Source: Plutella xylostella
Lineage: Eukaryota; Arthropoda; Insecta; Lepidoptera; Plutellidae
Direction: 5' to 3'
Assembly (NCBI RefSeq): GCF_932276165.1
Contig: NC_063992.1
Coordinates: 6,210,001 to 6,274,000, forward strand
Length of the DNA: 64,000 nt
Shown one piece after another: positions 11,305-24,881 of this stretch. The translations under genes were made by a program, and so were the position numbers. The notes under the pieces were generated by a model. It worked only from the letters and a program-made list of their open reading frames with translations, had not been told where the DNA came from and made no database searches. How positions within the stretch are numbered: the first letter of the stretch is position 1; each line of letters begins with the position of its first letter.

Positions 11305-13922
11305 GGGTAAAACACCCAGTAACTGACCATGTGCCAGTAACTGACCACCTTCCTCTTCAGCTCCAATAAATAAGAAATATAGCCAAGCAGGGCCATCTAG
11401 TGAACCTCCAGTCTATTTTGTGGTTCATTGAGAGCATTACTGATACAAAAGATTTTGCCAGCCGCCAACAGATGGATAGTGAGCGATCGAAAAAGTTCAG
11501 TTGGTGCGCGAACCGAGTAAATTGCAGTTGTGACTAACGTATTTGTTAAGGTAAGTGAATTTTTTGATCGTAAAATTTACCATGAAAAAAATTTAAATCA
11601 TTAAAAGAAAAAATTATACCATATAGATTTAATTATAAAGATTACGTTTTTGATAAGATTCAGCTTGTTATTTCCCGTTTGATTGTTTTTAATGGGGTGG
11701 ACAGTTACTGGACGACAAAACAGCGATTTTCCAATAACTGACCACCTATGTCGGTTATTGGGATTTTTGGTTGAAGCTGAATTTAGGCAAAATAAGAACG
11801 TAATATTAAAGCTCATATGTGCCATTTTCTTGTGTCAAAATATGAGCATTCTATCTTCACTCCTTCCATTTACTGACATAGGTGGTCAGTTATTGGGTAA
11901 ATTGGTGGTCAGTTACTGGTATTATTATATATGATATATTTTTACAGCTTTCAGCGAGATGAAAAAGCGCCAAAATAGCCAAAAAAGTATAGAAAGGGCA
12001 ATTCCACTTGTCTAAGACAAACTAGGATCAACAAGACATTCCAAAATAATTCAGGGTGACATGCTAGCACCTTTTAAAATATAGAGAATTCAAACACAAA
12101 GTCCATGTTTGTTCCAGATTCGGTATTAGCTCATGAGGAGGATAAAAACGCTGGTGGAGCATACTGTCGGCCTGGGATGATGTGGATTCTCCAGGATAAA
12201 GACAGATGTCACAATTTTTCCTTAAAGATAATCCTTGGAGCAGTCCCTTCAAGAATGCAAGACCAGGAGAAAAATGGCTTTCACCATCTCACTCTATGAA
12301 AAGATACTCAAATGCTTTCTTCAGAACAGGTGAAGGCGTACCTAACCAATGCCAGCGCTTGTGAACCAGATGAAATTGGTTCCCCGAGCACAAAATCACT
12401 TGGCGAACAAGACCTCAATGACGCTATTAATGACCCAACCCGAATATACGTTACCGACGAAACGCGCCTCCACATTTTTCCAAAGACAGGCAAAGCCACT
12501 TTAGCAAAATAGGAAAAAGAAAGCATCACTACAATGCTAGCACCCTCAGCCGGTGCACCAACACGCCCTTCAATGGCATTATGAACGGCCAGCAGATTTC
12601 AAACAGAACGGTAAAATTGGCAAACAAGAAATGGGGCATTCTTCTATAAGTTGTTACCACGACCAACACCCCAGCCATTTGCAACCGATACCACAACTAT
12701 CCGGAATCCACTGGCAACGCTATAATATCATTGGCAGACACATTAGTCCAGCAGCGGAAAATCCAGAAAGTACAGCGATGTTCTGCTTCAGTGACGCCTC
12801 TTGAACGAGGCAAAGATTCCCTGTTCCCCTTGCAGAAATGACTACTCCTGTCTTTGGCCAAATATTCCAGTTGAATCCTCAACAAAGTCATTGAAATTCC
12901 GTTCATCAAGGCATCTTTGTATCCTGAAAAACTAACCCCCCATATCTGATTCGGTCATAATTACAATGGCTAGCCTCAATGACTCTTTTAGCCGCACTGA
13001 AAGTCTCTGGGTGGGGTTTCAGCAATAATGAAAACCATCTGTCTCTGGTCCTGCATCCTTGAAAGGACCGGCGGGGAAAGGGCCTACTTTTCCGGCGGGG
13101 AATTTATCTTTTCCCAGGCCGACGATACAATCTACCACGATTCCTCCTCCTCATCAATTGATGCTGAGTATGGAAAAGACCGGCTTTAGCGCTTGGATTC
13201 GCTACTTTATATTTAAGAAAATGCTCGTTTCTGGCACCATGAATGCTTCATGGGCCTGTCCCACTGATCCTGGCTTGTTCCGGACAAACAAAATCGCCCT
13301 TTCTGTTACTTATCTGAAGGTACTACATTGGGGCAACTTAGTCTCCCGGAAAGCTGTAAATTTAAAATGCGTGTTCACTATGTGCATGTGTGTTTATTCC
13401 TTTGTTTTTATTATTTAACAAAAATGCATAAACTTGTGTTTTTCATAAATAAATGGTTGATTATTAGGATAAGATATCATTTAAATTATGCATTAATCTG
13501 ATTAATTAATTTAATGCACTTTTCAGTTAAGAAACCTTGAGCAAAAGTGATGTGTCACACATTAAAAGAGACCGGAGGATCGGTACTATTACATGAAGTA
13601 ATCAAATAAATAAATAATAATAAGATTTAATCATAATTCTATTTTTAAACCATTTAAAATTGGTGGTCAGTTACTGGCATCGAGTGTGGTCAGTTACTAG
13701 ATTTTAGTGGTCAGTTACTGGGAAAATCACTAATTTTTTTTTGCAAAAATATATAAAATAATGAGTAACTTCTACATGTTTGCTATTTACTCAGGAATGT
13801 AGCTCTGTTATTCTAGTTTCTAAAACAAAAATCGGATTTAATAAGCGATAAGAATTGAGCCCGCTACAGATAAATTACTGGAACAACTCCCTTAAGGTGG
13901 TCAGTTACTGGGTGTTTTGCCC
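11305..13922 (+). mobile_element. Element 1: pogo/Tigger-like DNA transposon with subterminal repeats
   Basis: Ends are inverted: GGGTAAAACACCCAGTAACT at the left and its complement, with one change, at the right (GGGTGTTTTGCCC, 13910-13922). TA lies outside each end (11303-11304 and 13923-13924), as for Tc1/mariner/pogo insertions. The motif CCAGTAACTGACCA or close variants occurs about ten times in both orientations: 11316, 11334, 11698, 11731, 11883, 11906, 13664, 13687, 13708 and 13898. A decayed transposase lies between the clusters. Confidence 0.85.
11961..13418 (+). pseudogene. Decayed pogo/Tigger-like DDE transposase
   Basis: A likely untranslated exon ends at 11550 (AAG before GTAAGTGA). 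A likely acceptor (TTTTTACAG) at 11949 is followed by ATG at 11961 reading MKKRQNSQKSIERAIPLV and a stop. In shifted frames, NPWSSPFKNARPGEKWLSP (about 12227-12283) matches the DNA-binding part of CENP-B/pogo transposases (F-x-x-x-x-P-G-x-x-W). RIYVTDETRLHIFPKTGKA, near 12441-12497, matches the first catalytic aspartate block (DET/DES ... PKTGK). EKESITTMLAPSAGAPTRPS follows directly, as in the family. Several frameshifts and stops separate these blocks. The remaining catalytic acidic residues could not be placed, so it is certainly inactive. Confidence 0.75.
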
Positions 13923-14074
13923 TACCTAGACAATCTAGCAGAACAGATAAAGGTAAGGCCTCATCGGCACAGGTTTCTTTTAACTAACAAGTGAGGCTCT
14001 GGTCACTACTTTGTTACTAAACTACTGTACGCAACAAAAACTATTCAAAATAAAAACTGAAAAATTGTACTCAC

Positions 14075-14271
14075 AGTTAACACTAAGATCCACGGTGGCC
14101 TCCAGCTGTTCCCCCTCGTTCATGGCGCGGTTCCACACCACGCACCGGTAGATGGCGCCATCATCATCACGTGTGGGGCTCAGGGAGAGGGTGGACACGG
14201 TGGGCTCGCTGCGGGACCTGGCGCTCGTCACGTTGGCCTCCAGCTGGTAGGGGGAACCCTCGCGGTACCAT
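14075..14271 (-). CDS. ed: Echinoid/Fred-like adhesion protein, exon C (rest of Ig domain 2)
   Basis: Third exon. The acceptor is CCTCAG before 14271 and the donor GTGAGT after 14075. The first base completes the AA from exon B to Lys, giving the junction DPTIK-WYREGSPYQLEANVT. This supplies the Ig2 core tryptophan and an N-V-T sequon. DDGAIYRCVVWNRAMNEG carries the closing D-x-G-x-Y-x-C and a run typical of Echinoid-type second Ig domains. It ends VDLSVN plus one base (T). The length of 197 bp is 1 + 65 codons + 1, so the reading frame is unbroken over all three exons (about 215 residues). The next exon, expected to open the third Ig domain, was not found between 1 and 14074 and presumably lies beyond the window. 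Confidence 0.85.
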
Positions 14272-15549
14272 CTGAGGAGGGAGTAAGAGAGGTTAGAAGG
14301 AGATAATATGTAAGGCGGTGAAGGTTGGTTTCCAGGTTTAAGGTAGACAGATAAAGTAGAACTATTAATGCATTTGTAGATAGAATATTCTTTATTTTTA
14401 CACACACATGAAAAATAACTAACATAACTTAAGTACTAACACATACGTACAAAAATTGCGGTCTTATCACATAATGCGTTTTTTTTAAGACAACCTTAGT
14501 GTGGTAGGATATTTATGATCGAAGAGGGGTCAAGTATACTAAAGAATTCTAAAGCAATAACATTACTGTTGTACGGTTACTGCAGTAGAGTCAAGTTTGA
14601 AGTTTTTGATAAAAGTATTCTCTAATTAGGTAGTCATTTATCTACCAATAACCTATACTTAGTTTTTTTTAATAAATATAATAACGGCCTATTTCCTCGT
14701 GTCTTGATTCTCAAACTCTGAATCAGTGTCAGATTTGCTACCTGTCTGATAATGAAGTATATTTTTACAATACAAAAACATCTCCAATTATATTCTGTTC
14801 TAATTAAGCATTATAATTTTTGAAGGTGAACGAGTAGATTAGCCGAGAGACTTGCAGATCATTTTTCTAATCGATTTCGAGGAAACCTGCGGTTGACAGC
14901 AAAGGGTTCTTTCGGAGAATTAACCTTTAAACATTACACTCAAATAACTGACTGACAACGGAACACTAGGGAATCAAAATATATTAAATGTTTCGTTTGT
15001 TTTCTGCCTAGGAATTGTACGTATCTACTAAAAAACTGGAGTACCTACAGGGCTTATGAAGGCTGAGCTGAGCTTTTCTGAAGACGGCAATTAGAAACGG
15101 GGCGAGTACCTGCCTGACGAATAGATATTACGAGAATGAATCGTTTATTGAACACATTTCAATTAACTTTGGCATTCAATTACCCCATAGCCTGCAGTAT
15201 AGCTGCTGCATGTGATCCTTGATTAGAAATAGACATTCCTATCTAAGTACTTATAAGGATCAACGGCTCAATGTCTGGATTTTACCAAGTAATATTACAA
15301 TAAGTAGGTAGGTACTTTAATCAATAGAAAAATTAAGATACCAGTAAAGGAAACGATCAAAATGAAAACTTTACCTATATGATGTATGAATTCGCGACGT
15401 GGATGGGTTCTCTCATTTCTAGGATTTCTACATGATCAGATTTCCGCAAAATGTTTTCCTTTACCATAAGAACGATCTTATGTAAATATATAAGTACCTA
15501 CATAATTCTCTATGGTGCCTCAGTAGAGAAAGATATCGTTAGTTCACGT

Positions 15550-15612
15550 TTCTCGATTTGAACCCGTGTCTCTTTTGTAAGAAGTACTATGTGTTCACCC
15601 GTTGTGCTACCG
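15550..15612 (-). mobile_element. tRNA-derived SINE head remnant
   Basis: Read on the minus strand, TAGCACAACGGGTG resembles a Pol III A box and GGGTTCAAATCG a B box, at tRNA-like spacing. No paired acceptor stem is visible, so it is a SINE remnant, not a tRNA gene. Confidence 0.5.
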
Positions 15613-16044
15613 CTGCCGCCGAAGACTTTCAAAGATGTATTATGTACTATAAAGATACTATGGATAAGATTACGCTAGTATATTTTTATTCTTATAATGC
15701 AGTAACTGTACATTTAAGCTTTCGTTGTTTTCCTGTTTAGGTAAGTATACATTTTCATGGAGCAAACAGGAAAAAGGAGGCCACGAGACTCATCATATTG
15801 GACAACTTTTGTTGTACGACTTTGTAGGACTTGAGTCCGACTAGATGTTATGTTTTATTATGACCAGAACTGTGACGAAAAAACAATAAATATCTAACAG
15901 TGATGGAATAGACTATCTACTCTAGGCCCCGTGGTCAATAAATTTCAAATAAGCAATCATTCATAATATTGGATTTATATCTTTGTATTCACAGCACGGC
16001 AGATTAACGTTTTGTACTTTCAATAGCATTGTTTCAGAAAGCAC

Positions 16045-16066
16045 ATAGACACACACACACACACAC
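16045..16066. repeat. (CA)n microsatellite
   Basis: About ten CA units in the large intron. Confidence 0.85.
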
Positions 16067-19000
16067 ATAGAGGTAAGTATATAAGCTTCCTAGTCGGTCA
16101 TTGTATAAGCTTCACCAGCAGATGAGTATCGCACTAATGCAGTTGAAATGTGTAGGCTTCAGAATAGGCTTTCATTAGCGACTGATTAATCCGATTATGT
16201 TTATGTTTTGCAAAAATTTTAAACTAAATAATTTATTAATTCTGCTTCATGGAAAAAAGCAGATCTCATTAAATATCAATCATCGTGCCACAGTTATTTG
16301 TTTTATCTAAAATACTCATCTGTATTTAACGACCGTTATACATACACTAGTCTAACTTTAGTAAACAATATTTCGTGCAAATTTATGATTAACACCTTAA
16401 CCCCAGAAAGTTACAAATTGCTACCCTTGGACCTTAAACGTGATTTCAAACTGTCGTGTACCTAAGCCATTAGTTTACTTCTAATCGGGAAATTAATACA
16501 GAGTTCCCACAAGTTCGAGGTCTTTGCTAATGAAGTTGTCCAACAAAACACAAGTATACCTACGTATACATATCATTATGTACTTGTATATTATTACCCG
16601 TCAAAGTTGCTGCAAACAACAGTTTTAAAAGTTCTTCAGTTTTTGTAAACACGACACGCAAAATACAAGTTTCATAAAGACTCGAGTCACGTAGGGCTTA
16701 CCGCGCCCATTAAACGCCCTTATTGCGATGGTCATAGGGCTCCTCCGCTATTACGGAGATAACACAGTATAAGTTTACGTTCTAGGGCCGTAATTGCGCT
16801 ATGTGGAATTTACGCTCATGAGTAAGGTCGGAGTTGCGGGCGGCTGCGGTTCCGATCCACTTGTAAAGTGTCTGCAAACGCTTATTTGATACTGCAGCTT
16901 CAGCCTTCAATAGCGCTCCAGAATTTCATTTCATTGGTGCAGCCGGACGCATTTTGCGGCGAATTTAGTGGGGAAAACGAAGGAAGTTGTAGCAGACTGG
17001 TATGTGAATAAAGTAATTCTGAAATGATACAATAGATGCGAACTTGCATGCACCGGATGCCGGGGCCAGCACACCTGTAAGATGCGCTCGTTTCACAGCC
17101 AACTAGGTATCAACAGGTCTCCTTACTTCACTGCTTTTTGTCAAAAGTATTTCTCAAATCAAACTTATTTTTGAATACCTGTATTTTTCATAGAAACTCA
17201 TATTAAATATGAGCATTTCTAGAAGGAAAACACAAAATGAGCCATATTTCCCCACTATCCCGCAACATGTAGGGTACGGGTAATGTACATTTGGTAGTAT
17301 CGTCATAAGGAAAGGGTCAGCATTACTCAGGAAGTTAGAAATGGTCTAATTTTACAGCATTTTGTTTACCTACTTAATGACTTACATTACCTAGCACCCG
17401 GTAGCGCATACCGTTACTAAAATACATAGTGAAGATGTCTTGGTAAGTACCTACCTAGATAAATTCATAGATTCAAATAGGATAATTATCACCTTCTTTG
17501 CTAGCTTCTGTGAGACAGACTGTGGTACGCTCGAGTCTGCTTTGTTCTATGACCAGACCCCTAATATTTTACGGATTATTTTTATAAAAACTAAAAAAAT
17601 TAAAGCACCTATATTATTATATGTATGTAGGTCATAAAATAAAGTTATTAATTTCAATTTTCATTTTCTTTGAAAACTTTAAAACTTTCTTCGCTAAAAG
17701 TTTCCAGCTACCTCAAGTACCTAAGTTAAATATACGGCTTCTTTAATAAACAGCGTATATGTTGACCTTCCAAGCGTTAGGGTGACCACACAATATTGAC
17801 TTATACCCTCGAACCCTCGGTCTAACCCGAACTAAGACATTAGCATACGGCCATTTGTTTTGTTGTATTTACACGGGACCGAAGCCGAGGCCATTTTTAT
17901 TATTATGTTAAATAAATTGTATTTTAACCCTTAAGCTGACAACGATTGTTGCAAAAAAACGTCGTAAAAATAGAGCTAAAGTTCAATTTATGTGTTTGAT
18001 TACATATTATCTTGACTATCCTGAAAAATTAAGGGCAACTCGCTCATAATTTTATGTACTTCACTTTTTATACCTTGCCATTTTCATCTCCGTAATTTAG
18101 GTATATTTAGTACCAAATTCAGTAAAAATACAGGCTCAGAATATTTGAAGGATAATTTTATAACAAATATGAAATAAAATATATAGGTACATAAGTACTT
18201 ATTTAAACATATGTTGTAAAATAATAATTTATTGTTACGATATGATAACACGTACAATGTTGTTGACAAGTATTTTCACAAGAACAAATACTTACTTTTC
18301 AAAGTAGGGTGCCAGTGCCAATGAGTCGACACATAGGGACGTCAAATATTATTTTAAAATCTTACCTGCATGATAATTTTAAGAAAAAAGTTACAATTAG
18401 CTTATTATCATCGTTATGAATTCGCTGCATTTTAGCAACCATGTGTTAAAAAGATAATAAAAAGTTTAAGTAAATAAATTATTTAGTACCTAAATACTTA
18501 GTTTACTTGTAACACACCATACAGAATCCTATCTTATATCTATAGTAAGGAACTATAGATCTAGTATGGGGGCAAGTTGAGCTTAGTAGCTGTGGCAACG
18601 TTTGTGGCAACCCTATAAACCCTCACTTTTCCTCTTATTGAAACTCAACTCGTAAAGAGTAAGTGGATCTTTCTTACGGCTGGAGGCTCACAAATGGATA
18701 TTATTTTCCTACAATAACTGATGAGTACATAATATTATTGTTAGCGGTCTCGGTTTAGCGGAACACGCTTTGAAAACGTTATTGTCACCATGGCGTGGTT
18801 TTCCTAGTGTATAATACAGGTAAGATCAAGATTGTTTTTTTTATTTGCGGTTTGAGGTTGACTGAACTTTAGATTTGTAGAACATGTTTTTAGTATCCAT
18901 ATTCGAAGTTTTATTATTTTCGACAACTGTACCGTGTTTTTTAAAAGCTTATACCGAAAGCCGAATGTAGGTTTTTTTAAGTACGAAATTGTTTTGGAAA

Positions 19001-19235
19001 CTTTACCCGACTGTGTAAGCTTACCAGTGTACATTACAAGTTACTGTTTTTTCAATTGGCGGCGCTAGTTATCTTTAGTTACAACGTTAAATGAATATAA
19101 TCAACATTTAGGTCTCAGGTCTACTGCTAATTAGCTACGACTGACTGGATATTTAAAAGTTTCTTTTCTATTAGTATCTACTGATTTTTTGCACCATTGG
19201 TTAGGTTTACGTATATACAAAATGTTACTTTTATA

Positions 19236-19400
19236 CTGAAAAAAAAACAGCAGAATAAACATAAACATAAACATAAACATTTCTTTATTGCAACACAAAT
19301 AGTACAATCTAATGTAGCCCTGGTTCCTAAACTAGGGTAACCTGTGTGTCAGGAACCAGTTCCTTCCATTTGGTGGAATATCATCACACAGCATTTTTTT
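19236..19400 (-). mobile_element. LINE 3' tail with (TTTATG)n end
   Basis: On the minus strand a segment running through GGAACTGGTTCCTGACACAC and AATAAAGAAATG ends in repeated TTTATG units (19258-19280 on the plus strand as CATAAA). This is the form of a 5'-truncated CR1/Jockey-like LINE insertion. No coding part remains. Confidence 0.6.
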
Positions 19401-22327
19401 AAATATAAACTCTACCTAAAGAGATCAGAAGTATTATCCACCTATTTTACCTACGCTCTATTCTTTTACCTCATCTTTTACATACCTATAACTTATATAG
19501 ATCATCATATTGTGCCCTAGGGGTGAAAAGGGTCCCAATAAAAAGACGAGGGTATGTATTTGAGGCGGAAAACTGGAATCTACATAATATCTCAACAATT
19601 TTCATTGTAACGTTCTATTTATTCTACGGTTTGTTTTACGAAAAGGCGAAGGCGCCTTAGTTAATGCCAACCCTATCATTTTTTTAGGCAAATTATGCCA
19701 ACGAAGAAAAACAGAGTAAAATTTCGCGGTAGTTACAAGGTTTTTAATGCAGCATGACTTTTGAAATTCGCATTTTCTTTTATTAGAACTCTCATTTACT
19801 GTTTACATTTTAAATTTATTAAATTTACGGAGCGTTTTCAGCGTCGTTTGCCGTTGAATAGAAAATAATTTTAATCTAAACCGCAGTGCAAGAAACAATG
19901 TAACAGCTATTTTATATTTTTGTCAGTTCTAGTAAAAATTAGAACTTAGTTGGCACATTAGGAAGCTACTTACTTTTGAAGCAGTACGATCATTACGCCA
20001 GGCATATGCAGTGGAAAGTACTACAACTCAGCCACCGACGTAAATCTCATATAGCATGTTGAGATTGTTGAGAAGATGTTTGAACACCACTTTACAGCTT
20101 GAAGAATATTGAAGTATGTGTCCCCTTTAGCACGAATATTTAAGTCAGTCAGTCTTTTGCAAAAGTCCGTTTCTGAAAAAGCTACATATCAAAACCAGCA
20201 TTGTTTTTATTATGCTTTGTTGTTCATGGAGATAAAAATGCGAAATCTACATAAAAATATATTTTTTCGATGTAACCTATACCTAAGTACCATGAAAAAC
20301 TTTTGGAATAGTCTGAATAAAATAAAATATTTTTTGTAGGTTCACTCGTCTCTCTTGTCGACGACAGTGTTTTATTTACGCCAAATAAACATTTGATTGT
20401 TGTTCTAAAATATTTTCCGGTCAATCCGAGATCGAAAATGCCACTGGATCAAACTGGCCAGCGGGCAACGGCTGTATTTACTTTGCTAAAATGTAAGTAC
20501 AATATTTGCGTCGAGGGTTTGTGAAAATAAATACAAAAAAACACGGGACAGCACTCGCCGTTTATGGCATTCCAAACTTGAAATGCGTTGATAATAAAAT
20601 TTGCATTGGTTTTAGGGTTCCGTTAGGGTTTGAAACTTAATCATTATTATTCCGTTTTAAGTTTAAAGATTCACAGGAAAAAATATTCAAGTCACCTCTT
20701 TCAAGAGACACTAGAGATTTTCTTCGCTTAAATAGAAGTCTCGGAAGTGAGTGTTTTATTAAATAGATCGTTAGCCAGCGGCAGACGGCGGCCGACTGAT
20801 GCTTGATAGCGGATACGGATGCGGATACTGCAAACCTCGTTTACCGACCCATCATCCAGATTGCTTTATTTTTTATTCATAAGCGCTGAAATTGGGCTAT
20901 GATTTTGCATTGTTATGCCAAGCTATTCCACCCTAGCTGCTTTCTATAAACATAAATGCTATTTGGTATCCACGGAAATTGTCTGGAAACTTCATCTCAG
21001 AGTAAAGTAATCGAGTATTGTTTTATATAATAAGAGTAGATAACCTAGATAGTTATCTTAAATGGTTCTGAAATTTGAATGTAGAATGTAGTAAGTACCT
21101 ACAATTTTTCACAACGAATTCCAATGAATACATTAACACTTAACAGTAACGGCTCCTAAATAAACCAACTAGAATCTAGGTAGATATACAAAATATAGTA
21201 AAGCAGTTTTCCCTCTTAGCGAGATTTTATCTCTTTATACTTGAAATGCTTTGTCTGAGAGGATTAGCAGTAGACGTCAAGTATTTGTCAATGTGCCTCC
21301 GATAAGCGACAAGAGCAGTATTTTTACTGCAACTTCAACTTCTGTATATACTACTAAAAAAATATAACAGCATACCTATCTACTGCTTAATTAGTTCGAT
21401 TCATATCATGATTCTACCTACATTGATTTTCATATTTTGTGGATTTATGTGTATTTTAGCCGGTACATTTTTGTGTCAAAGTGATAAAATAGGACTCAAA
21501 GGGGAATAATATTATGTTCTACATTTATATCAAAATTACTTAGTACAGTAGGTATACAATTCCTAGAAAATATGCCTATGTTAGGTTTGATTTAATTTAC
21601 AGTTCCGATGAAACCAAGTTTATTTAACCGTAAATAAATGTAGGTAGTTCATAATTTTAGCGAATATAATTTGTACATATCTTGTTTGACGGCGAAGCTT
21701 TTATTTACCCGTAATCTGACGGCAATTTAGACCAAGATTGATTTTCGCTTAAAATTCCTAAAGAATCTGTCCAGAACCGCGTCTATCTTTCAAAGCGGTC
21801 CGCCACTTTGACAAATTACTGTCACTCTAAAGACAATGCTCTCCGAAAATGTCTTCCTTTGATAATCTGGGTCAAGGATTGCCTTTTTTCGGAAAACAGA
21901 ACTATAAGAAAATCAGACGATACTAAATTTAGATACAACTAAAAGTAATAGGTAATTAACTCGAAGGCTAAGTATTTAGTTATCAATGTCGAAACACTCT
22001 GATATACTTATTGGGATAGTAAGAATTCCCATTCCTAATCAGGGCAAAAAGAGAGTGTCTATCTTGAACTTGCACAATTATGGACCTCAAAACGGAGGTA
22101 TCGTTAACATCGCAAGTAATAAGCTCCAACCTCTAATTAATTATCGAACATAAAGGTATTTTGTTACAAACATAATTTTGAGGTAGAATGACTCAACAGA
22201 AACTCTGCAACTGTAAGCCTAAGTACCTTTTAAGAATTCAGCCGAAAAGACAGAACAAATGGCCTAAGTAGACCAATAAAATGAAATAGACTGGTTCGGA
22301 TATACCTATAGAGTTGCCAGGTTCATA

Positions 22328-22450
22328 CCTCTAAATAATAGAATAGAATACTACCTACTTTATTGACTAATTAGAACACAAAAAACAATTTACACAGTGC
22401 ATAGCAATAGGCGGCCTTATCGCTAAAATAAATGAGGAAGGTGTACAAAT
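22328..22450 (-). mobile_element. LINE 3' tail, same family as 30722
   Basis: Shares the plus-strand core ATAGGCGGCCTTATCGCT and the terminal TAGAATAGAATA with the LINE at 30722, over a similar spacing. It is a truncated 3' end in minus orientation. Confidence 0.6.
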
Positions 22451-24699
22451 ATTGTAGTAAACATTCACAAGAACATATAACTTAAACTCATACTTACTGT
22501 ATCGGTGTATTTATGGGGTTGTGGGCCGTTATAAATTTCCTGTGGCACTTTGTGCGTTAATTGCACCACCGCCTAAAGCCTAAACTAGCCTAATAGCTTA
22601 GTACCTACATCTGACACGTACACGGTTTTGGAACAAATATGTTTACGATTTAAGTACTTACATAGAAATCCTACAATGATGAAACTGCACTAATTTAGTG
22701 GTTGATTTTAGCAGAATTTCTGGCAACACTAAGCCGGATCGAGGCCGGAAATGGGCGAATCAGTTCCGAACAAGTGGCCGTTCGTTTCCATCGAATCGGC
22801 TTTTACTTTAGTGCCGAGCCGTGATTGGTAACCCATAGCGCTTTAATACGTCTAACATATTTACTAGGCCTTCGGTTGTGCTAATTCCCCACTGCTAAAT
22901 AGCAACTCTTACCCAAGTACTTACAAATAATTGAAAATTGAACTGAACAATGTATTTTTTGATGACTACTGATGACGAATGTACCCTTTTTCACTGCAAC
23001 TTTATTTCAAATTATTTATACAATCAATTAGATAAATACTTTTAGCTAAACCCACAAGTTGTGCTTAAATATATAAACTCATAGCTGTTACGATTTGCCA
23101 CACAGTCTTAAGTCATACTTTTCATTATATCTACATTCTTTTCTTTGTTTTAACTACGTTAAGTTAGCGTAAACTGCTACTTGTTTACCATTAGTTAGCA
23201 GCAAAATTTAGTTTTAGATTGTGTTACGCTACAAACTACCCTAAGCAAATAATTTAAAGCTGACAACCAATTTGTATTGTAGCTACAAGTAAACGGTTCA
23301 ATTTTGCCGTTCAATAGGTAGCCATTGTTCTCAAGCCGAGTTTCGCTAATGATTAGTAATATTCTAGGAAAATCCATTATGTCCATAAGCGTATAAGGAC
23401 TTTGTGAAAATGATGTGTATAAAACTTTATTTCTAAGTTCTAAGTGCCAGAAAGAAGGTGTTTTGTTAATATTTTACATCGGATGAATAAATAAGTGCTA
23501 ACTACTAGTTTGATGAAGACATGAATGAAAATATCTCATTACAATTTTGGTCTCATTTTAGACAGAAAAACTCTTCTAAATAATTATTTTTGTACCTCCT
23601 TCCCAGAATCCATAATAATACGGACCGCAAAGGACGGGGGCGGTTTGGATTAGGGCACAAAGGTCTGTGGGGCTGCCCTCAGCCCTGCTGCCGTGAAGTA
23701 ACCACACGCTAATTTGTCGACATGACACAAACGTGAAAGTTCGCAAAATGTACTCTTGAATATTGACGTCACGATGTTTTACTTATAATATGTATGTGTG
23801 TGTGTGTGTGACTAGGCAAACAGCGGAGTATGAACTTATACAAAAGCATCGCCATCTTCAATTCAAAGATATACTTGCTTACCTTATTTAATCATAATTA
23901 TGTAAATTAATATTTTCAGCAGATTTATGTTGCTACTTCATCGCATTTTATCTGGTTTGGTAGTTATTCTATATTTTCATGTGAGCATACTACTGCTGTG
24001 CCTGGCTTGCTCGAACGAAACCTTTGTGCATCATTTCCTATATACCACTCTGGGCCACAGCGGTGTGTGACGTGTGTGTACATAATATTCTATGCAGATT
24101 TACTATTATTATTACTTTCATGTTCAGTTTTAAAGATCCCTAAAAATGTTGCAGCATGCAAAAATGTAAATTGATAAAGGTTGAGTTAATTAATTACGAC
24201 ACGGCAAAACGTTTTTAGTTTTCAGCCTAGTTCCCAGAGTTTGGGAATTCTACCCTTGTGCCAATGAAACCCAATTAGTTATTTTTTCACTTACTATTCG
24301 GTTGATAAACGAGTACTCCTGAATTCAGGCGCGAGCCCGCCAGTTGTAACTGAAACTACAGCACCCTAACTAATTGCGGTGATTATAATAATTTAATAGC
24401 GGTGAAAAAGCTGCAGAAGTTTGGCTATTTCATTAGAAAACTAGATACCTACTCTTTTTATTAGTAATGCTACAAGTATCGTAATTTTATTTCGGATATG
24501 AGGCTGTCTGATATGATAAATCAGTAATATAATTAATAATTATATAATTAATATGTGTAATGCGAGTAGTCGAATCTTTCACGTACGGGTATGAACACCA
24601 GGGTTAACTGGTTCAGAATTCTCTTAACATTAATATTAAGTTCGCCTATCCACAAACTTAATTATGAGCTAAGTATAAAAATATAAAATAGATACCTAA

Positions 24700-24838
24700 C
24701 AGAAGGCCTAGCACGGGACGCAAGACGCACATGTCAAGTCATAACCAAAGTTTCTGTCGCACTCGCCCTCGAACCCATGAAGCAATGTAAGTGAGCGCGT
24801 CTTAAAACTTTTTTGTCACATCTTCTCTAGGCCTTCTG
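24700..24838. mobile_element. MITE family D, copy 1
   Basis: A 139-bp segment with perfect 12-bp inverted ends CAGAAGGCCTAG / CTAGGCCTTCTG. A diverged relative lies at 41695-41830. It sits 43 bp from exon B, just inside the intron. Confidence 0.65.
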
Positions 24839-24881
24839 ATAAAAGGAAAAAAAATACGCGTCTAAATAGTCTGAAACTCAC

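Larger units (their letters stand above)
1..14074 (-). other. Downstream intron of the Ig-domain gene (partial)
   Basis: Follows the exon C donor on the minus strand and runs off the left edge. It is filled with mobile-element sequence, listed separately. The stretches 1-703, 741-1044, 1508-4846 and 8174-11304 hold no gene I can support, apart from short repeats at 8334-8403 and 11089-11157 and a CpG-rich patch near 9325-9475. Confidence 0.6.
14272..24881 (-). other. Intron between exons B and C (10,610 bp)
   Basis: GT...AG intron of the Ig-domain gene, donor GTGAGTTTC at 24881. It is AT-rich. It contains a SINE head remnant (15550-15612), a (CA)n tract (16045-16066), two LINE 3' tails (19236-19400 and 22328-22450), a (TG)n tract near 23792-23810 and an inverted-repeat element (24700-24838). 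A less AT-rich block at 16690-16990 has no open frame. No host exon was seen in it. Confidence 0.8.
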
